Positions 36,751-47,260 of a DNA stretch of 64,000 nt are shown here, in pieces. The stretch's first letter is position 1; each line of letters starts with the position of its first letter. A program made the translations under genes and the position numbers. The notes below the pieces were generated by a model. It saw only the letters and a program-made list of their open reading frames with translations. It was not told the origin of the DNA and ran no database searches. Source of the stretch: Anthonomus grandis grandis. Taxonomy: Eukaryota > Arthropoda > Insecta > Coleoptera > Curculionidae. The stretch lies in contig NC_065567.1 in assembly GCF_022605725.1 (NCBI RefSeq), positions 31,971,127 through 32,035,126 of the forward strand, read 5' to 3'.

Positions 36751-37918
36751 TCAGATTTTTATTTATCTTAAAACCAAATATATGTTGACAATGCTCTAAT
36801 TAATACGTAAAAAAAATAATTTGAAAGCAGATGATTGTCAGTGGAATATGCCTGGAATATTTTTTGAACGGAAAAGTGTTGTGACATAAATCTACACTTT
36901 GAGAAAGACCTCAAAGTTAACATTTTTTTTTGTTATTAATTCTAAATATTCGTATATAATTTTACTTAAAATGGCAATGCTTTAATTAATGTATAAAACA
37001 AAATTATTTGAAGGTACAGAAATATCAGTGGAATGAATATTCATTATAAATTTTAAATATTTTCACCTAATTACTTGTTATATTTTAACTTGACGATGCC
37101 CTAATTAATATAAAATTAGCTAAAATTACAAGAATATTTGTGTAATATTTTTGGAATTTATTATTCAAAAATCCCGGGAATCTATTTATTTACTAAGGTA
37201 TTAAATATGAATATATAATTCGATACTAAAAAAAAATTATTTTTTTTTAAATAAAATTCGGTTAGTTCTGCATATTTACTTGTATTTTTATAATACGATA
37301 GTATTTCCATTTATTTTCTAAAATTAATGTAACTTAGACTATCAATGGAAAATACCTGGAATGTTTTATTAATATATCCCAGTAGAATATTGAGTTACTA
37401 ATAATCAATAAACTCTTTATCTACAGTAAGGATAATTGAATAAAAAATTAATATATAAGGAGGAAATATAAATAAAAAAAATAACTTTTAACGGCATTTT
37501 ATAATAAATAGCTTATTTATAGTAAAAATAATAGATAAAAAACTTGTTAAACAATAAAATTAGAAAAACAACTAAAATGTATGTACATTTCTTTAAAAAA
37601 TAACGTGAAATTCCATCTGGTACACAATTAAGTTTAAAAACATTAAATTTATAGCTTTCATTATTTTTGTAACATTAACACATTTTTTGAAAAACATAAT
37701 TAGTAGAATACTCCTTTCTAGGTTCTATATACATTTAGATATATATACAAAAATTAATTAATTCTGAAAAAATTAAAAAAATTAATTCTGTTATTTAAAT
37801 GCAAATTATAACATGTACCATTTAGTTTTTTACTTTGGTTTTAAAGTGTTACAAATGTTTCATAATCATAAGGGTAGAAACTCCAAGTCACGGTCTTATG
37901 AATTATACACTTGCGCAT
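36751..37918. repeat. A+T-rich diverged repeat sequence
   Basis: The word set GACAATGCTCTAATTAAT, AAAATTATTTGAAGGTACAG, TCAGTGGAAT and AATATTTTTGGAAT recurs near 36790, 36975, 37090 and 37310, and faintly at 33540-34660. This suggests an old tandem array of about 100-200 bp. There are no coding frames. Confidence 0.4.
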
Positions 37919-38046
37919 AAACTTGGGAAATGATAGCTGATGAGTCATATTGAGTAATAATTAAAAAAATTTAGTGAAATATTTTTAGTTTTGGAGATAT
38001 CCATATTTTTTTAAATAAAAAACGTGTATTTTTTAACACTCTTAAT

Positions 38047-39660
38047 TTAAACTAATTTAAAGCAACTGTTCGAGTAGTTGTTTCCATTATTTTCGATACA
38101 GACTTGAGCTCGTCGAATCCATGAAGACGTACATGCATAGGCCAAACCAGGCTGTAGGCGAATTGCGTCACTGGCAGCGTTTATGCGATGTCGTAGCTCT
38201 TGCTCAGTATCAACTTCGTTTACATACACCATTGTTTTCATATGACCCCACAAATAAAAGTCTAATGGATTAAGGTCAGGCGAGCGAGGGGGCCAACTAG
38301 ACCATCACGGCCTATCCATCGTCCGGGAAACACACGATCTAAATGTTGTCGTGAAAAATGTGGTGGAGCACCATCATGAAGAAACCACATGTTCTGCCTA
38401 ACGTTGAGATTCACATTTTTAAGGAGCACTCGTAAATTGTTGCGCAAAAATTCTAAATACCGAGCACCAGTCTAACGATTTTCCAAAATAAAAGGTCCGA
38501 TGAGCATCCCGTTCAGAATTCCAGCCCATACATTTACAGAAAAACGTTGTTGAAAGTATGTTCTCCGTGTAATATGCGGATTTTCCAAAGCCCAGTAATG
38601 AGTGTTATGAAAGTTGCAAATTCCATTACGCGTAAAATTTGCCTCATCCGTAACTAAAATGTTCATGGTAAAGTTTGGGCTTTACTGCTGGTGATGTAAC
38701 AACCACTCACAAAAGTGTACTCGAAGCGGCAAATCTCTTGGAAGTAGGGCTTGTACCGTCTGCACATAAAACGGGTACAGCAACTCGTGTCTTAAAATTT
38801 GCCAACTTGTAGATTGCGATATACCAAATCGCGCTGCAATTGTCCTAGTTGTGGGAGAAATATAAAAATAGTGGACTGTATCTTTAATTAATTAATGCAT
38901 AAAAATTGAAGACGGCGGCCAAGACAACCCCAAAATAATTTGTGGCTCACCTTGCTGTCGCTTCTGTTCAGGACTGCTCCTCCAGGTTCACCTCCAAATA
39001 TTTGACGGTGTGCCGGCACTTATAATTTTTGGAATTCACTCGCGTGTCTTTATATATGGAGAGCGACTTATTTGGTCAGTAGTTTATATACCAATGCTGC
39101 CAGTTCCCATCAATCAGGATCCATGCAGTTCTGGACTAGAGGTGCGTGCAACTCTTCTCGGTTAAAATTAAGGTTGTCTTACATATGACGCGATAAAAAG
39201 CCGCGAATAATGATTTAGCAAAAAAAAAACTAAAGAAATTGTAGAATACAACTTTAGATATTAACAATGATCAGTACCACGACGAAGCAAAGCTCATGTT
39301 AAATATAATGATATGAATATTGACAATAAAAAAAAGAATAAAAATAAATAAAGAAATAAGTCTTCCGATTTGACGGAACACTAGTAAATAGCTAATTCCA
39401 GGTTATTCTTCAATAACTTCTAAAATATCCTTCTCCAGATTTAGAATGTGCCTAGGTGTAATAGCTCCTCCATCATGTCCAGGTCGCGGCCGCAAATTGC
39501 CAGGTTCTCTACCCCGCTGAATAACACGTAAGAAAGCCAGGTGATATCTTCGGGGAAATCTTTGGGCATACAGATAAGCTGCTGCCACTGCATTCTGATG
39601 CGTTTCTCCGTAAATCCAAACCATGTCGACAAGTTCTTCGTTTGTAAAAATGTGCGCCAT
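38047..39660 (-). pseudogene. Mariner-like transposase, interrupted
   Basis: ATG at 39660 begins MAHIFTNEELVDMVW and YGETHQNAVAAAYLYAQRF, an N-terminal helix-turn-helix of the type found in insect mariner-like transposases. It stops after ILEVIEE at about 39403. Past the 530-bp interruption, TTRTIAARFGISQSTSWQIL (second helix-turn-helix, about 38860) leads, with one stop, into NILVTDEANFTRNG (first catalytic Asp, about 38660). A shift leads into MWFLHDGAPPHFSRQHLD (second Asp, about 38390). The third Asp region (expected PRSPDLNPLDF, about 38290) is frameshifted, and a C-terminal IENNG-like tail ends at 38047. The gene is dead. Confidence 0.75.
38871..39402. other. Insertion splitting the mariner transposase
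   Basis: Sequence without transposase similarity lying between the two helix-turn-helix parts of the transposase. It includes ATGGAGAGCGACTTATTTGG and GTGCCGGCACTTATAA, and an A+T-rich half at 39220-39380. I do not recognise the element and see no clear terminal repeat. It may be a solo LTR or a non-autonomous element. Confidence 0.4.
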
Positions 39661-39932
39661 TTCATTTGACGCTTTTATTTTGTTCGTGTGAAAATAACGA
39701 TCGAAAACGACCACAACCACCAACAAACTAAATACTGCAAAAGATTCCAAACATTATGACTTGCTTACTGTCAGTTATTAACAAACAAATTAAGTTCATC
39801 TGATATACGTTCTGTTGACATTCGTTTAACTTTATTTCGGAAACCAAAAATATTTTACTACATTTTTTTCTCATTATTACTCATTATTGATCTTCATCTA
39901 CCATTTCCCAAAATTACCCTGTATATAATTTT

Positions 39933-40065
39933 ATACGCTACACGTATTTCGCTCCTATCAATGCATCATCAGGCCCAGATCTACACTCCACTTGAAGTTG
40001 TAATGTCAGGTGCAGGTCTAGGTCTGAGGATGGTTCGACAGAAGCGAAGTACGTGTCGTGCCGTG
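39933..40065. ncRNA. Inverted pair of hammerhead-like motifs (Penelope/retrozyme-type)
   Basis: Minus strand: CTGATGA (39966-39972), 15 nt, GAAA (39947-39950), then ATACG-TGTAG-CGTAT, a perfect 5-bp stem III (39933-39937 with 39943-39947) ending in a U-A step. Plus strand: a related but mutated copy, CTGAGGATGG (from 40024) and GAAGCGAAGTACGTGTCGTG (40041-40060). The sequences ahead of each core (TGTAGATCTGGGC and TGCAGGTCTAGGT) also match, so this is one motif in inverted duplicate. The minus-strand core matches the hammerhead consensus. Stem II is weak, so present activity is doubtful. Confidence 0.45.
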
Positions 40066-40314
40066 TGTTACTCTGGAAACGTGTAAAAGGTCAGCGAATC
40101 TTTCGGAATCACGGTCAGCCGAGTATATAAGGAGCCGCGTCACCGCTAGTAGTTAATTGACAGTTCAGTGCAGTGCAGTTCGGAATATTGGCCCGATATT
40201 TACATCGGATATAAATAGTAGTAAATAAATATTGTGTAATTAAAAAAATTAGTTGACTATTTTTGTGCAATCGAGTATTTAATTCACAACTTAATGAATG
40301 GTGAAAACGCTACA
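40066..40314 (+). mobile_element. Solo LTR 1 (5' part uncertain)
   Basis: Shares with the LTRs at 42752 and 43296 the block TCAGCCGAGTATATAA, GAGCCGCGT, CAGTGCAGT, then TAAATAAATATT and the end AACGCTACA. The TATA box followed about 25-60 bp later by a CAGT-type start region is typical of an LTR promoter. The 5' portion does not match the other two and overlaps the hammerhead-like pair, so the left border is not defined. Confidence 0.55.
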
Positions 40315-40430
40315 ATACAATTTGACAGTAATAAATCTAAAGCCCCTGATGGAATTATCCCTTCAATATTTTAGAAAACTAAATCTAAAACAGTTCGTAT
40401 ACTGCTCTTTACAAAGTTAAATTGACACGT
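40315..40430 (+). pseudogene. RT fragment flanking LTR 1
   Basis: Plus-strand reading SNKSKAPDGIIPSIF resembles the NK(S/A)PGPDGIP segment near the start of non-LTR RT, followed by a stop. A shorter copy of the same sequence follows LTR 3 at 43525-43640 (AAAACTAAATCTAAAA, TTTACAAAGTTAAATTGACA), so LTR and flank were duplicated together or inserted in the same repeat. Confidence 0.45.
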
Positions 40431-40469
40431 ATTATTAAAATTAAAATAATCTAATTATTACCCTGTACC

Positions 40470-40722
40470 GTTAAACATAATTCTTCTAAATTTTTTCATA
40501 TTTTATCCAGAGTATTATAATCTCATGCTATAGTTATGCTGGCTTTTATGATTTTATTTAAATACCTGCTAATTATGGAATCTATTATATTACAATGTGA
40601 TTCAAAAGCTTCTAAATTAGATTAAGGAGGTATATGAACATCAACCAAAACAATAAAAAGCTTATTAATTTTTACTTCAACACACACCTGTTCAACAATG
40701 CTAACGTCTTCAAATAAATTAT
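40470..40722 (-). pseudogene. Non-LTR endonuclease fragment
   Basis: Minus-strand frame with VEQVCVEVKINKLFIVLV, then HIPP, SNLEAFESHCNIIDSI and DYN, matching the middle of an APE-type endonuclease (VYIPPSSN...GDYN). The Gly before DYN is now a stop, and another stop follows the PP. It lies next to, but opposite in orientation to, the RT fragment at 40315-40430, so the two do not form one element as they stand. Confidence 0.6.
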
Positions 40723-42751
40723 TTATTTAATTTTTTTAAATAGTGGTTAGTTCTATATAATTACTACAGAAATATTAATGGAGTATTTTTAATATATTTT
40801 TTTTTTATTTTAGAAATATCTCTATAAAGAGCATTTTTACCTCAGAAAAAAAATATGTCAATATGATCATGCAATGGAAATCCATAAAAAGAGGATAAAA
40901 ATCCAAATCTAACCCTTTTCAGACTTCTGAATAATATAAATATATTATGTTTTTTTTAATATGTTTCGTATGGCTCCCAAACTAACACAATTAATATAAT
41001 AGTGACATGTGTCACCTGACGTGCCTGTGTTACCCTTTAGGGTTTGTTACTCTTAACAAACCTTCGCTCTAAAGAGAACAAATAAGTCGAAAACACATCA
41101 GGTGCGCGACGGTAATTCTTCCTAAGGACGTAGATTTTTCACCCCCAAAAGTATCAGATCTTAGACCATTAATATTCCTAAACACGTACCCACTACAAAC
41201 TTTTGCACGTGTTTTGTTCCCACCGACTTTTATACCGTAAACAGGATTTTCCTAAATTTAAAGGTGGAAGGCGTACACGTATGGAGGAAATTCTGTTTAA
41301 CTGGCACGTTACGCAGTGGTGAATTTTCGAAAATTGTAACTTGGTGGAACTTGTAAGTAACTAATAAGTGCCAAGTTTATAGGGGCTATTATAAGTATTT
41401 AGTAGTTAATAAAAAAATTATAACGCGAAATCGTATGTTTTGACCGAAAATGTATGCAAACGTTTTTACTAAGAATATAATGGGGCGTATGGGTCTATAA
41501 ATGTAGAAACTCCAAACAAAAGTTTTAATAACTAAAGCTGAAGTTGAAATAACTTTTTAACCCCACAAGCCACTTTTGTACCCATTACCGAAATTGCGTA
41601 TAATAAGTTGACGGAAGTTCGAATTTTAAAAATGGAGTTTTGCAAGGAAAGTTGGAAATAATTGTTATCTAATATTTAGAAGAGTTTTCCTTTAGTTTGG
41701 ACCGAACATTTACTAATAAACTCTTAATAACCTGAAAAATATTTTGTTGACGATCTATTTTCCCTTACATTAAAAATGGATTCATTCATCAATTTTTGAT
41801 TAAAAAAATACAATCCAATAAAAATCAATTACAATTAAACTTTATCCACTAATAGGTTTTATTAGTAGAGGCGAAATTTAATTTAATTTAATGAATTTAA
41901 AATCAACCAAAAAAACCGCCGGCGGATTTTGGATTAGGGGGGCATATCCAGTGTTTATTTTTACGGCCGGCTAGCGTCCGTAATTTAGATGCATCATAAA
42001 TGGATTACAATTGACACACGTCCAGGAAAAACCACAATGGGGGAAATAACACTGGCGAAACACATAAAATCGATGCCACATCACATTTATTAGCCACACA
42101 AGCCATTAGAAACACACCTAATGAATTGACTTTTACTCTAAACATTGTCGAAACTGAATGATGAATAGATCCTGAGGGTGCATGCTATTAATTACAACGG
42201 TTTTAAATGGGATTTTTGGTTTACTTAGTATTATGTCCTGCGGGTGATAAAATTATTTAGATGATCGCCTTTTATTTGTTATCAAGCTATTTATAGCGTT
42301 CAATATCCAGAGTTTGCAGCTCCAATGCTCCAAACAGAGTAAATAGATGTCGAGAGTGCTTGGCTTGGATATCGAGTACCATAAGGAGATGGTTTTTAAG
42401 ATTTTTCATCTTTTTTATCCCTATCAAGTTTTGTCTTTTCATTGGTTTATTACCTAAATGGGAAAATAACTTCACCCTAGCACTTTCAGAGTGAGAATAA
42501 ACGAGGCGTTTTATTTTTATTTATTTATTGTTTTACAGCTTTTATTTTTAGTTACTACCACTATTTCTGTTTGATTTTGATTCTTAACTTGAACACTTAT
42601 TGTTCAAAATGGATCCTAATTTCATAACTAATCCTAATTTAACCTGTTTGCCTGTCTGTATTAAATTGCCTATAAAGATATTCTTCATAACTACCTTATT
42701 GATTATCACATATTATAGGACCTTTAAAAGTTATTCCTGTATGATAAATAT
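40723..42751. other. Unassigned; some GC-richer unique patches
   Basis: No gene recognised. Patches at 41000-41300 (GTGACATGTGTCAC palindrome, CACGTG words) and 41920-42110 (CCGCCGGCGG palindrome, ACGGCCGGCTAGCGTCCG) are unlike the A+T-rich surroundings and could be conserved non-coding elements. The ATG frame 42608-42794 (MDPNFITNPNL, then a hydrophobic stretch) runs into LTR 2 and is not called as a gene. Confidence 0.3.
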
Positions 42752-43029
42752 TGTAACGATATTGAAAACGCTGTTCTCCGACATTCCCGAATGACATGAG
42801 GGATACACGGCACGACGTCTTTGAAGAATCTTCCGGAATGGTCAGCCGAGTATATAAGGAGCCGCGTGGCCGCTGGTATTCACTTCAGTGCAGTAAACTT
42901 ACATAAATACAGTGAAAATAAATATTTCTAGTAGTCGTAAGTGATCGTGTTTCGTAGTGTTAGTGTGTAAAAAAATTAATTGACTATTTCTGATTTGATT
43001 CACACCTAACGAACGCTTAAAACGCTACA
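42752..43029 (+). mobile_element. Solo LTR 2
   Basis: 278 bp beginning TGTAACGATATTG and ending AACGCTACA, giving the TG...CA ends of an LTR. Internal promoter features are TCAGCCGAGTATATAAGGAG and a CAGTGCAGTAAAC start region. No internal coding sequence flanks it, so it is a solo LTR. A direct flank duplication is not clear. Confidence 0.65.
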
Positions 43030-43295
43030 ATAATAATTATTCAATTCTTACCTTGGAAATAACCATCTGCCTTCATAGGCATTAACGTGGTATAATTTCT
43101 GTTACCTGACTTAATCTGATGCACTTGGACAGTTGAGTCTGTCAAGAAAATATAAAAAAGTGCCTAACATTATTATAATTCTTAAAAGTATTTTGAAGCA
43201 ATTTTAAAAGTTACTTGAAAATGATTTTTAAATAAAATTAAATTATGTTCAAATGAATTAAGTCATAATGCTTTAGGTTCCCAATACCTATATAT

Positions 43296-43524
43296 TGTAG
43301 CGAAATTGTAAACACCGAGAAATCAGCTGATTCTCCGTAATTTCGAAATGGCACACCGCACGACGTCTCGAAGTTCAGCGAATATTCTGGAATTATCAGC
43401 CGAGTATATAAGAAGCCGCGTCGCCACTGGGAGTTGCAAAGTGCAGTTCGAAATTTTAGCGCGATATTTAAATCGGACATAAATAGTACTAAATAAATAT
43501 TTCTAGTAAGTTAAAAACGCTACA
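43296..43524 (+). mobile_element. Solo LTR 3
   Basis: 229 bp beginning TGTAGCGAAATTG and ending AACGCTACA, with the same TCAGCCGAGTATATAAGAAG promoter block and CGACGTCTCGAAG upstream. It is shorter than LTR 2 by deletions in its 3' half. It lies 266 bp from LTR 2 in the same orientation, with no gag or pol between, so they are separate solo LTRs. Confidence 0.65.
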
Positions 43525-43660
43525 ATTATCCTTTTAATACTTGAGAAAACTAAATCTAAAATGGTTCGTCTACTGGTCTTTACAAAGTTAAATTGACACG
43601 TATCATTAAAATTAAAATAGTCTGATAAAACATTTACTGGAGGGGTATTATTACCCTAAA
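43525..43660 (+). repeat. Copy of the 40345-40460 flank
   Basis: Matches the sequence after LTR 1 (AAAACTAAATCTAAAA(T/C)(G/A)GTTCGT, ACACGTAT(C/T)ATTAAAATTA). It shows that LTR 1 and LTR 3 share their downstream neighbourhood. Confidence 0.55.
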
Positions 43661-43726
43661 TTTTACCTTTTTAACGGTTTATTACCTAAATATGAAAGTC
43701 GGGAAGTCTCGGCTTTTATAGCAAAT

Positions 43727-43740
43727 AATGTGATGGGGGT
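43727..43740 (+). repeat. Left target-site duplication of the LOA/R1-like element
   Basis: AATGTGATGGGGGT, repeated exactly at 45956-45969. The sequence just left (TCGGCTTTTATAG) matches that left of the uninterrupted repeat unit at 46121-46135, so the pre-insertion site is known. Confidence 0.85.
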
Positions 43741-45955
43741 CCTAGCTGTTCTCGGGCTCCGATTCGCTTAGAGTTCGAGACTGCAAGAAGAATAATTACC
43801 TACGAGAGGGTGAAATGGGCAATCAAGACATTCCCCCCCTTCAAATCTCCGGGCATGGATGGATTATATCCATGCCTTTTGCAACACGGGTTAGAAGTAC
43901 TAACCCCACACATAGTCAGACTATTAAGGACGTCTCTTGCTCAGGGCTACGTCCCAAAGTTATGGCGTCAAGTGAAAGTCGTCTTCATTCCGAAACCCGG
44001 AAAAACCGATTTTACCGATCCTAAATCGTACCGAACTATCAGCCTTACCAGCTTTATGCTGAAGGCGATGGAGAGGCTGATTGATCGGTACCTTAAGGAA
44101 AGCATCCTGGTCAAAAAACCACTGCATATGCACCAATACGCCTATCAGGCGGGCAAATCCACGCACCTGGCCCTACACCATTTTGTGAGGAAGGTGTAGG
44201 GTGCTCTGGCTAGTGGCAAGGTCTGTCTGGGTGCGTTTCTAGACATTGAAGGAGCGTTCGACAACACCCCTTTCGCATTAATCTGCCAAGCACTCGAGAG
44301 CCGCGGCTCAGAAACCTGTTTGGTTAGCTGGATAGAGGCCATGCTCTCGAAACGTCATGTATCTGCCCAGCACAACAACGAGATTGTCGAAACGTTGGCG
44401 GCTTGGGTCTGCCCGCAGGGAGGAGTATTGTCCCCTACCTTGTGGTGCCTTGTGGTCGACAGCCTGATAAATCTTTTAAACAATGCTGGCCTATACACAC
44501 GGGCCTACGCTGATGATCTGGTAATCCTTTGCCCGGGGAAAAAAGCAGAGCTCCTACTATTCACGAGGAGACGTAACTTTGGCACGCCCCCTGATATATC
44601 TCTAGGTGGCGTACAGCTGCATTACTCCAGGACAGTTCGATTTCTGGGAATCAAGTTAGATCCCAAACTCTCCTGGTATGATCATGCAGACACCAGAATG
44701 AAGAAGGCCACCTGTGCGCTATGCCTGGGCAATGGCAATGGCAGTACCTGGGGTCTGTCTCCTAAGATCCTCCACTGGATCTACTCGCGCATTGTGAGAC
44801 CTCTTCTCACATACGGGGCTATCGTTTGGTGGCCATGTACGGAGAAATCAAAAATTCGTGCTCAACTGAACAGAGTCCAACGTCTTGCATGTCTCAGCAT
44901 AACGGGTTCCATGCGAACGGCGCCAACTAGAGCGCTCGAGGCTCTGCTGAGTCTTCCGCCTCTGGACCTCGTTGTGCAATTCGAGGCAATGAGGACTGCG
45001 TACAGGCTATACGTCCTCGGCGAACTACGTGCTGGCGAGACCGGTCACGCAAAAATTTGGTCACGGGCTATACAGAAATGTCCTCTCCTTCTGATGGGCA
45101 GTGACTGCATGGCTCCAGTGACTGTGGACTGCGAGGGATTCGTGACGCACAATGCAGGTAGAGAAGAGTGGCAGCATTCCAACAGACCTGCATTGCTAAA
45201 TAGGGGGACCATCTGGTATACAGACGGCTCCAGAATGAATAACAGAGCTGGATCAGGGCTTTGTGGTGGGATCCCACACACCAGTAGGGCATACTCGCTG
45301 GGGGAGCACGCCCAGGCCGAAATATTCGCTGTATTAGAATGCGGACAGAAAATCCTAAGCTGCGGACACCGCAATACAGTCGTATCAATATGCTCGGACA
45401 GCAGAACTGCCATTAAGGCTATCACGGCGGCAAAGGTAAGCTCCAAGCTTGTACTAGAGTGCATAAAAGACTGGTGCAGGTTGGCTGCAGGGTCCAGCTC
45501 GTCTGGATACCTGGCCACGATGAGGAAGCGGACGCTCTTGCCAGACTGGGATCCGCGAATGTGCCGATGGGGCCGGAACCCATAGTTGGTATCGCCAAAT
45601 GCGTTGCGGTCGCGTCAATGACGAAAAAAGACACGAAATTCGGCTAGTGACAGGTCTTTTAACCGGTCACTGGCACTTAAGAAGCCATCTCCATACTATC
45701 GGTATTGCGGAGAACCCGGAATGCCGATGGTGCTGTGAGGAGGATGAAACCGTTGACCATGTAGTTGGGGCCAGGTTCAAATACTTGGGTAACACTTTCA
45801 GTACCGAGTGCCTTTAAGTCCTTTAGACCAGAGAGCCTTATCGGTTTCTCTAAGGCCGTTGGGCACTGGTAACTCCCGGTGGGGCATGACGGGTCCATTA
45901 GGAGACCTATATGCATAACTGCCTTGGCAGCCCACTGTTTCGACAATTCAATTCA
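43741..45955 (+). mobile_element. 5'-truncated LOA/R1-like non-LTR retrotransposon
   Basis: 2.2-kb insertion with a perfect 14-bp target duplication. It is GC-richer than its neighbours. It contains RT, RNase H and a terminal Cys/His motif but no endonuclease, so it is a typical 5'-truncated copy. There is no poly-A tail. The 3' end before the duplication is CAATTCAATTCA. It landed in one unit of a tandem repeat whose next unit (46116-46230) is intact. Confidence 0.85.
43796..45817 (+). pseudogene. LOA/R1-like ORF2: RT, RNase H and zinc motif
   Basis: Reads KSPGMDGLYPCLLQ, SYRTISLTSF and YAYQAGKSTHLALHHF, then an in-frame TAG (44197-44199). The same frame continues with FLDIEGAFDN (first RT Asp), CPQGGVLSP and YADDLVILC (about 44512). 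About 30-40 residues normally following ADD appear deleted in frame before LLFTRRRNF. RNase H follows: WYTDGSR (Asp), AQAEIFAVLE (Glu), CSDSRTAIKAI (Asp), then a frameshift near 45470 to VWIPGHDEEADALA (His and Asp). A second shift near 45600 leads to CRWCCEEDETVDHVV, a degenerate CCHC-type motif. The stop is at 45815-45817. The order RT-RNase H-CCHC fits the LOA/R1/I groups. Confidence 0.85.
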
Positions 45956-46350
45956 AATGTGATGGGGGTAAGTGCAACAACGCAGAAGCTTCCCATAAAT
46001 ATATTCATATGAATTCCCAAATTTTACGATTCTTAACTCCAACATTCAGAGTTTCTATATACTTCAAAAATTGTCCTGCCATCTCCATTGCTGAAACGAA
46101 ACTAAAATGGCGTCGGAAGTTTTCGGCTTTTATAGGAAACGAGGTGGTGGGGGAAGTAAGTGCGTCGACGCAGAAGCCCTCTATAAATATTTTTTTTATG
46201 AATTCGCAAACTTCACGATTTTTAACTTTAAATTCAGAGTTTCCAGTTTAACAAGGTTTAATATTCGTGCTCCGATCTCCTGTGCTGAAATCATACTAAA
46301 AAATCCCAACGCTTTTTATAAAAGAATTTTCATCATGATGTTGTTCTGCC
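45956..46350 (+). repeat. Tandem repeat unit used as retrotransposon target
   Basis: The first unit is split by the LOA-like element (43690-43740 plus 45956-46115). A second unit is at 46116-46345. They share TCGG(C)TTTTATAG, TAAGTGC, CGCAGAAG, ATGAATTC and TTCAGAGTTTC. The second begins its unit with AAATGGCGTCGG. The frames at 46009-46251 and 46107-46358 merely run through it. The right duplication copy is 45956-45969. Confidence 0.65.
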
Positions 46351-46354
46351 AATT

Positions 46355-47260
46355 ATAATATAGAGCAATTTTTTTCATGACGTTATTATGGGTAGTTCTT
46401 GGGATAATTGGCTTGGAAAGCCAATGAAATTCTTCCAGGACAGAATTCACTATAAGCGATAGACTCTGCATGAGCTTTGATAACTCAGAATTGGTTCACT
46501 TCAAAGATTTTTAACATTCTACATTACTTTTAGAGAAAATGTTGCTAAATATAGAACATTTTTTTTCATAACGATATCATTGGTTGTTCTTGAGATAATT
46601 GACTTGGAATGCCAATGAAAAGCTTCGAGGAACAATTCACCAAGTGATAGACTTGGCATAAGCTTTGATAACTCGAAAATGGTTCATTTAGAAGATTTTT
46701 AAGATTCTACATTATTTTTATAGAAATTATTGCTTAATATAGAGGCATTATTTTGGTGATGTTATCATTAGTAGATCTTGAGAAAATTGACTTGAAATAC
46801 CAATGAAAAGCTTCCAAGACCAATTCACTATAATTAATAGACTTGGTATAAGCTTTGATAACTCGAAGATGGTTCATTTAAAAGATTATTTAACAATATT
46901 TTTAAAGAAAATGCTGCTAAATATAAATCTATTTTTTTCATAATAGCATCATTGGTACGTCTCGAGAAAGTAGATTTGGAATGCCATGGAAAAGCTTCCA
47001 GGACTAGTTAGTTCATTCCAAGTAATAGACTTGGTATAAGCTTTGATAACTCGCAGATGGTTCATTTAAAAGATTTTAAAACATTTCTAAATATAGAGCA
47101 ATTTTTTCATTCAATTTAATTCACAATTCAAGACGTCATCATTAGTAGTTCTTGAGATATAGGATTTGGAATGCCAGTAAGAAGCTTCCAAGACTCTTTC
47201 ACTCCTAGTGTTCTCGGGTTGTATAGGATGGTGGAACAAATAAGTGCGTCGACTCTAATT
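46355..47260 (+). repeat. ~185-bp satellite, about 4.5 copies
   Basis: Each unit has A(G)A-CATTTTTTTTCAT, a (A/G)T(C/T)ATTGGTTGTTCTTGAG segment, TTGACTTGGAATGCCAATGA, AAGCTTCCAGGA, TTCACTA, AGACTTGGCATAAGCTTTGA, TAACTCG and GGTTCATTT. Units start near 46362, 46553, 46741, 46923 and 47095. The last is partial and joins sequence related to the preceding repeat (47220-47260, AAGTGCGTCGAC). Confidence 0.75.

Larger units (their letters stand above)
37919..39930 (-). mobile_element. Mariner-like DNA transposon, second family
   Basis: Imperfect inverted ends of about 100 bp enclose a broken transposase. The left end is near 37919 (ACTTGGGAAATGATAG, then GAGTAATAATTAAAAAAA). The right end, read inverted, is TACAGGGTAATTTTGGGAAA near 39930-39905. 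A stretch of about 530 bp with no transposase similarity interrupts the coding region (38871-39402). The right terminus carries the TACAGGG end also seen in the other mariner-like copies here. Confidence 0.7.

Noticed and set aside
36760..36790. Plus-strand acceptor-like TTCCTCTTCCTCAG at 36740-36753
   Set aside because: It is the antisense of a Glu-rich stretch on the minus strand, and no open plus-strand exon follows.
42608..42794. Short frame MDPNFITNPNL with hydrophobic middle ending in LTR 2
   Set aside because: Considered as an env-like tail before the LTR, but there is no signal, no conserved motif and no second copy. Kept only as a remark in the region note.
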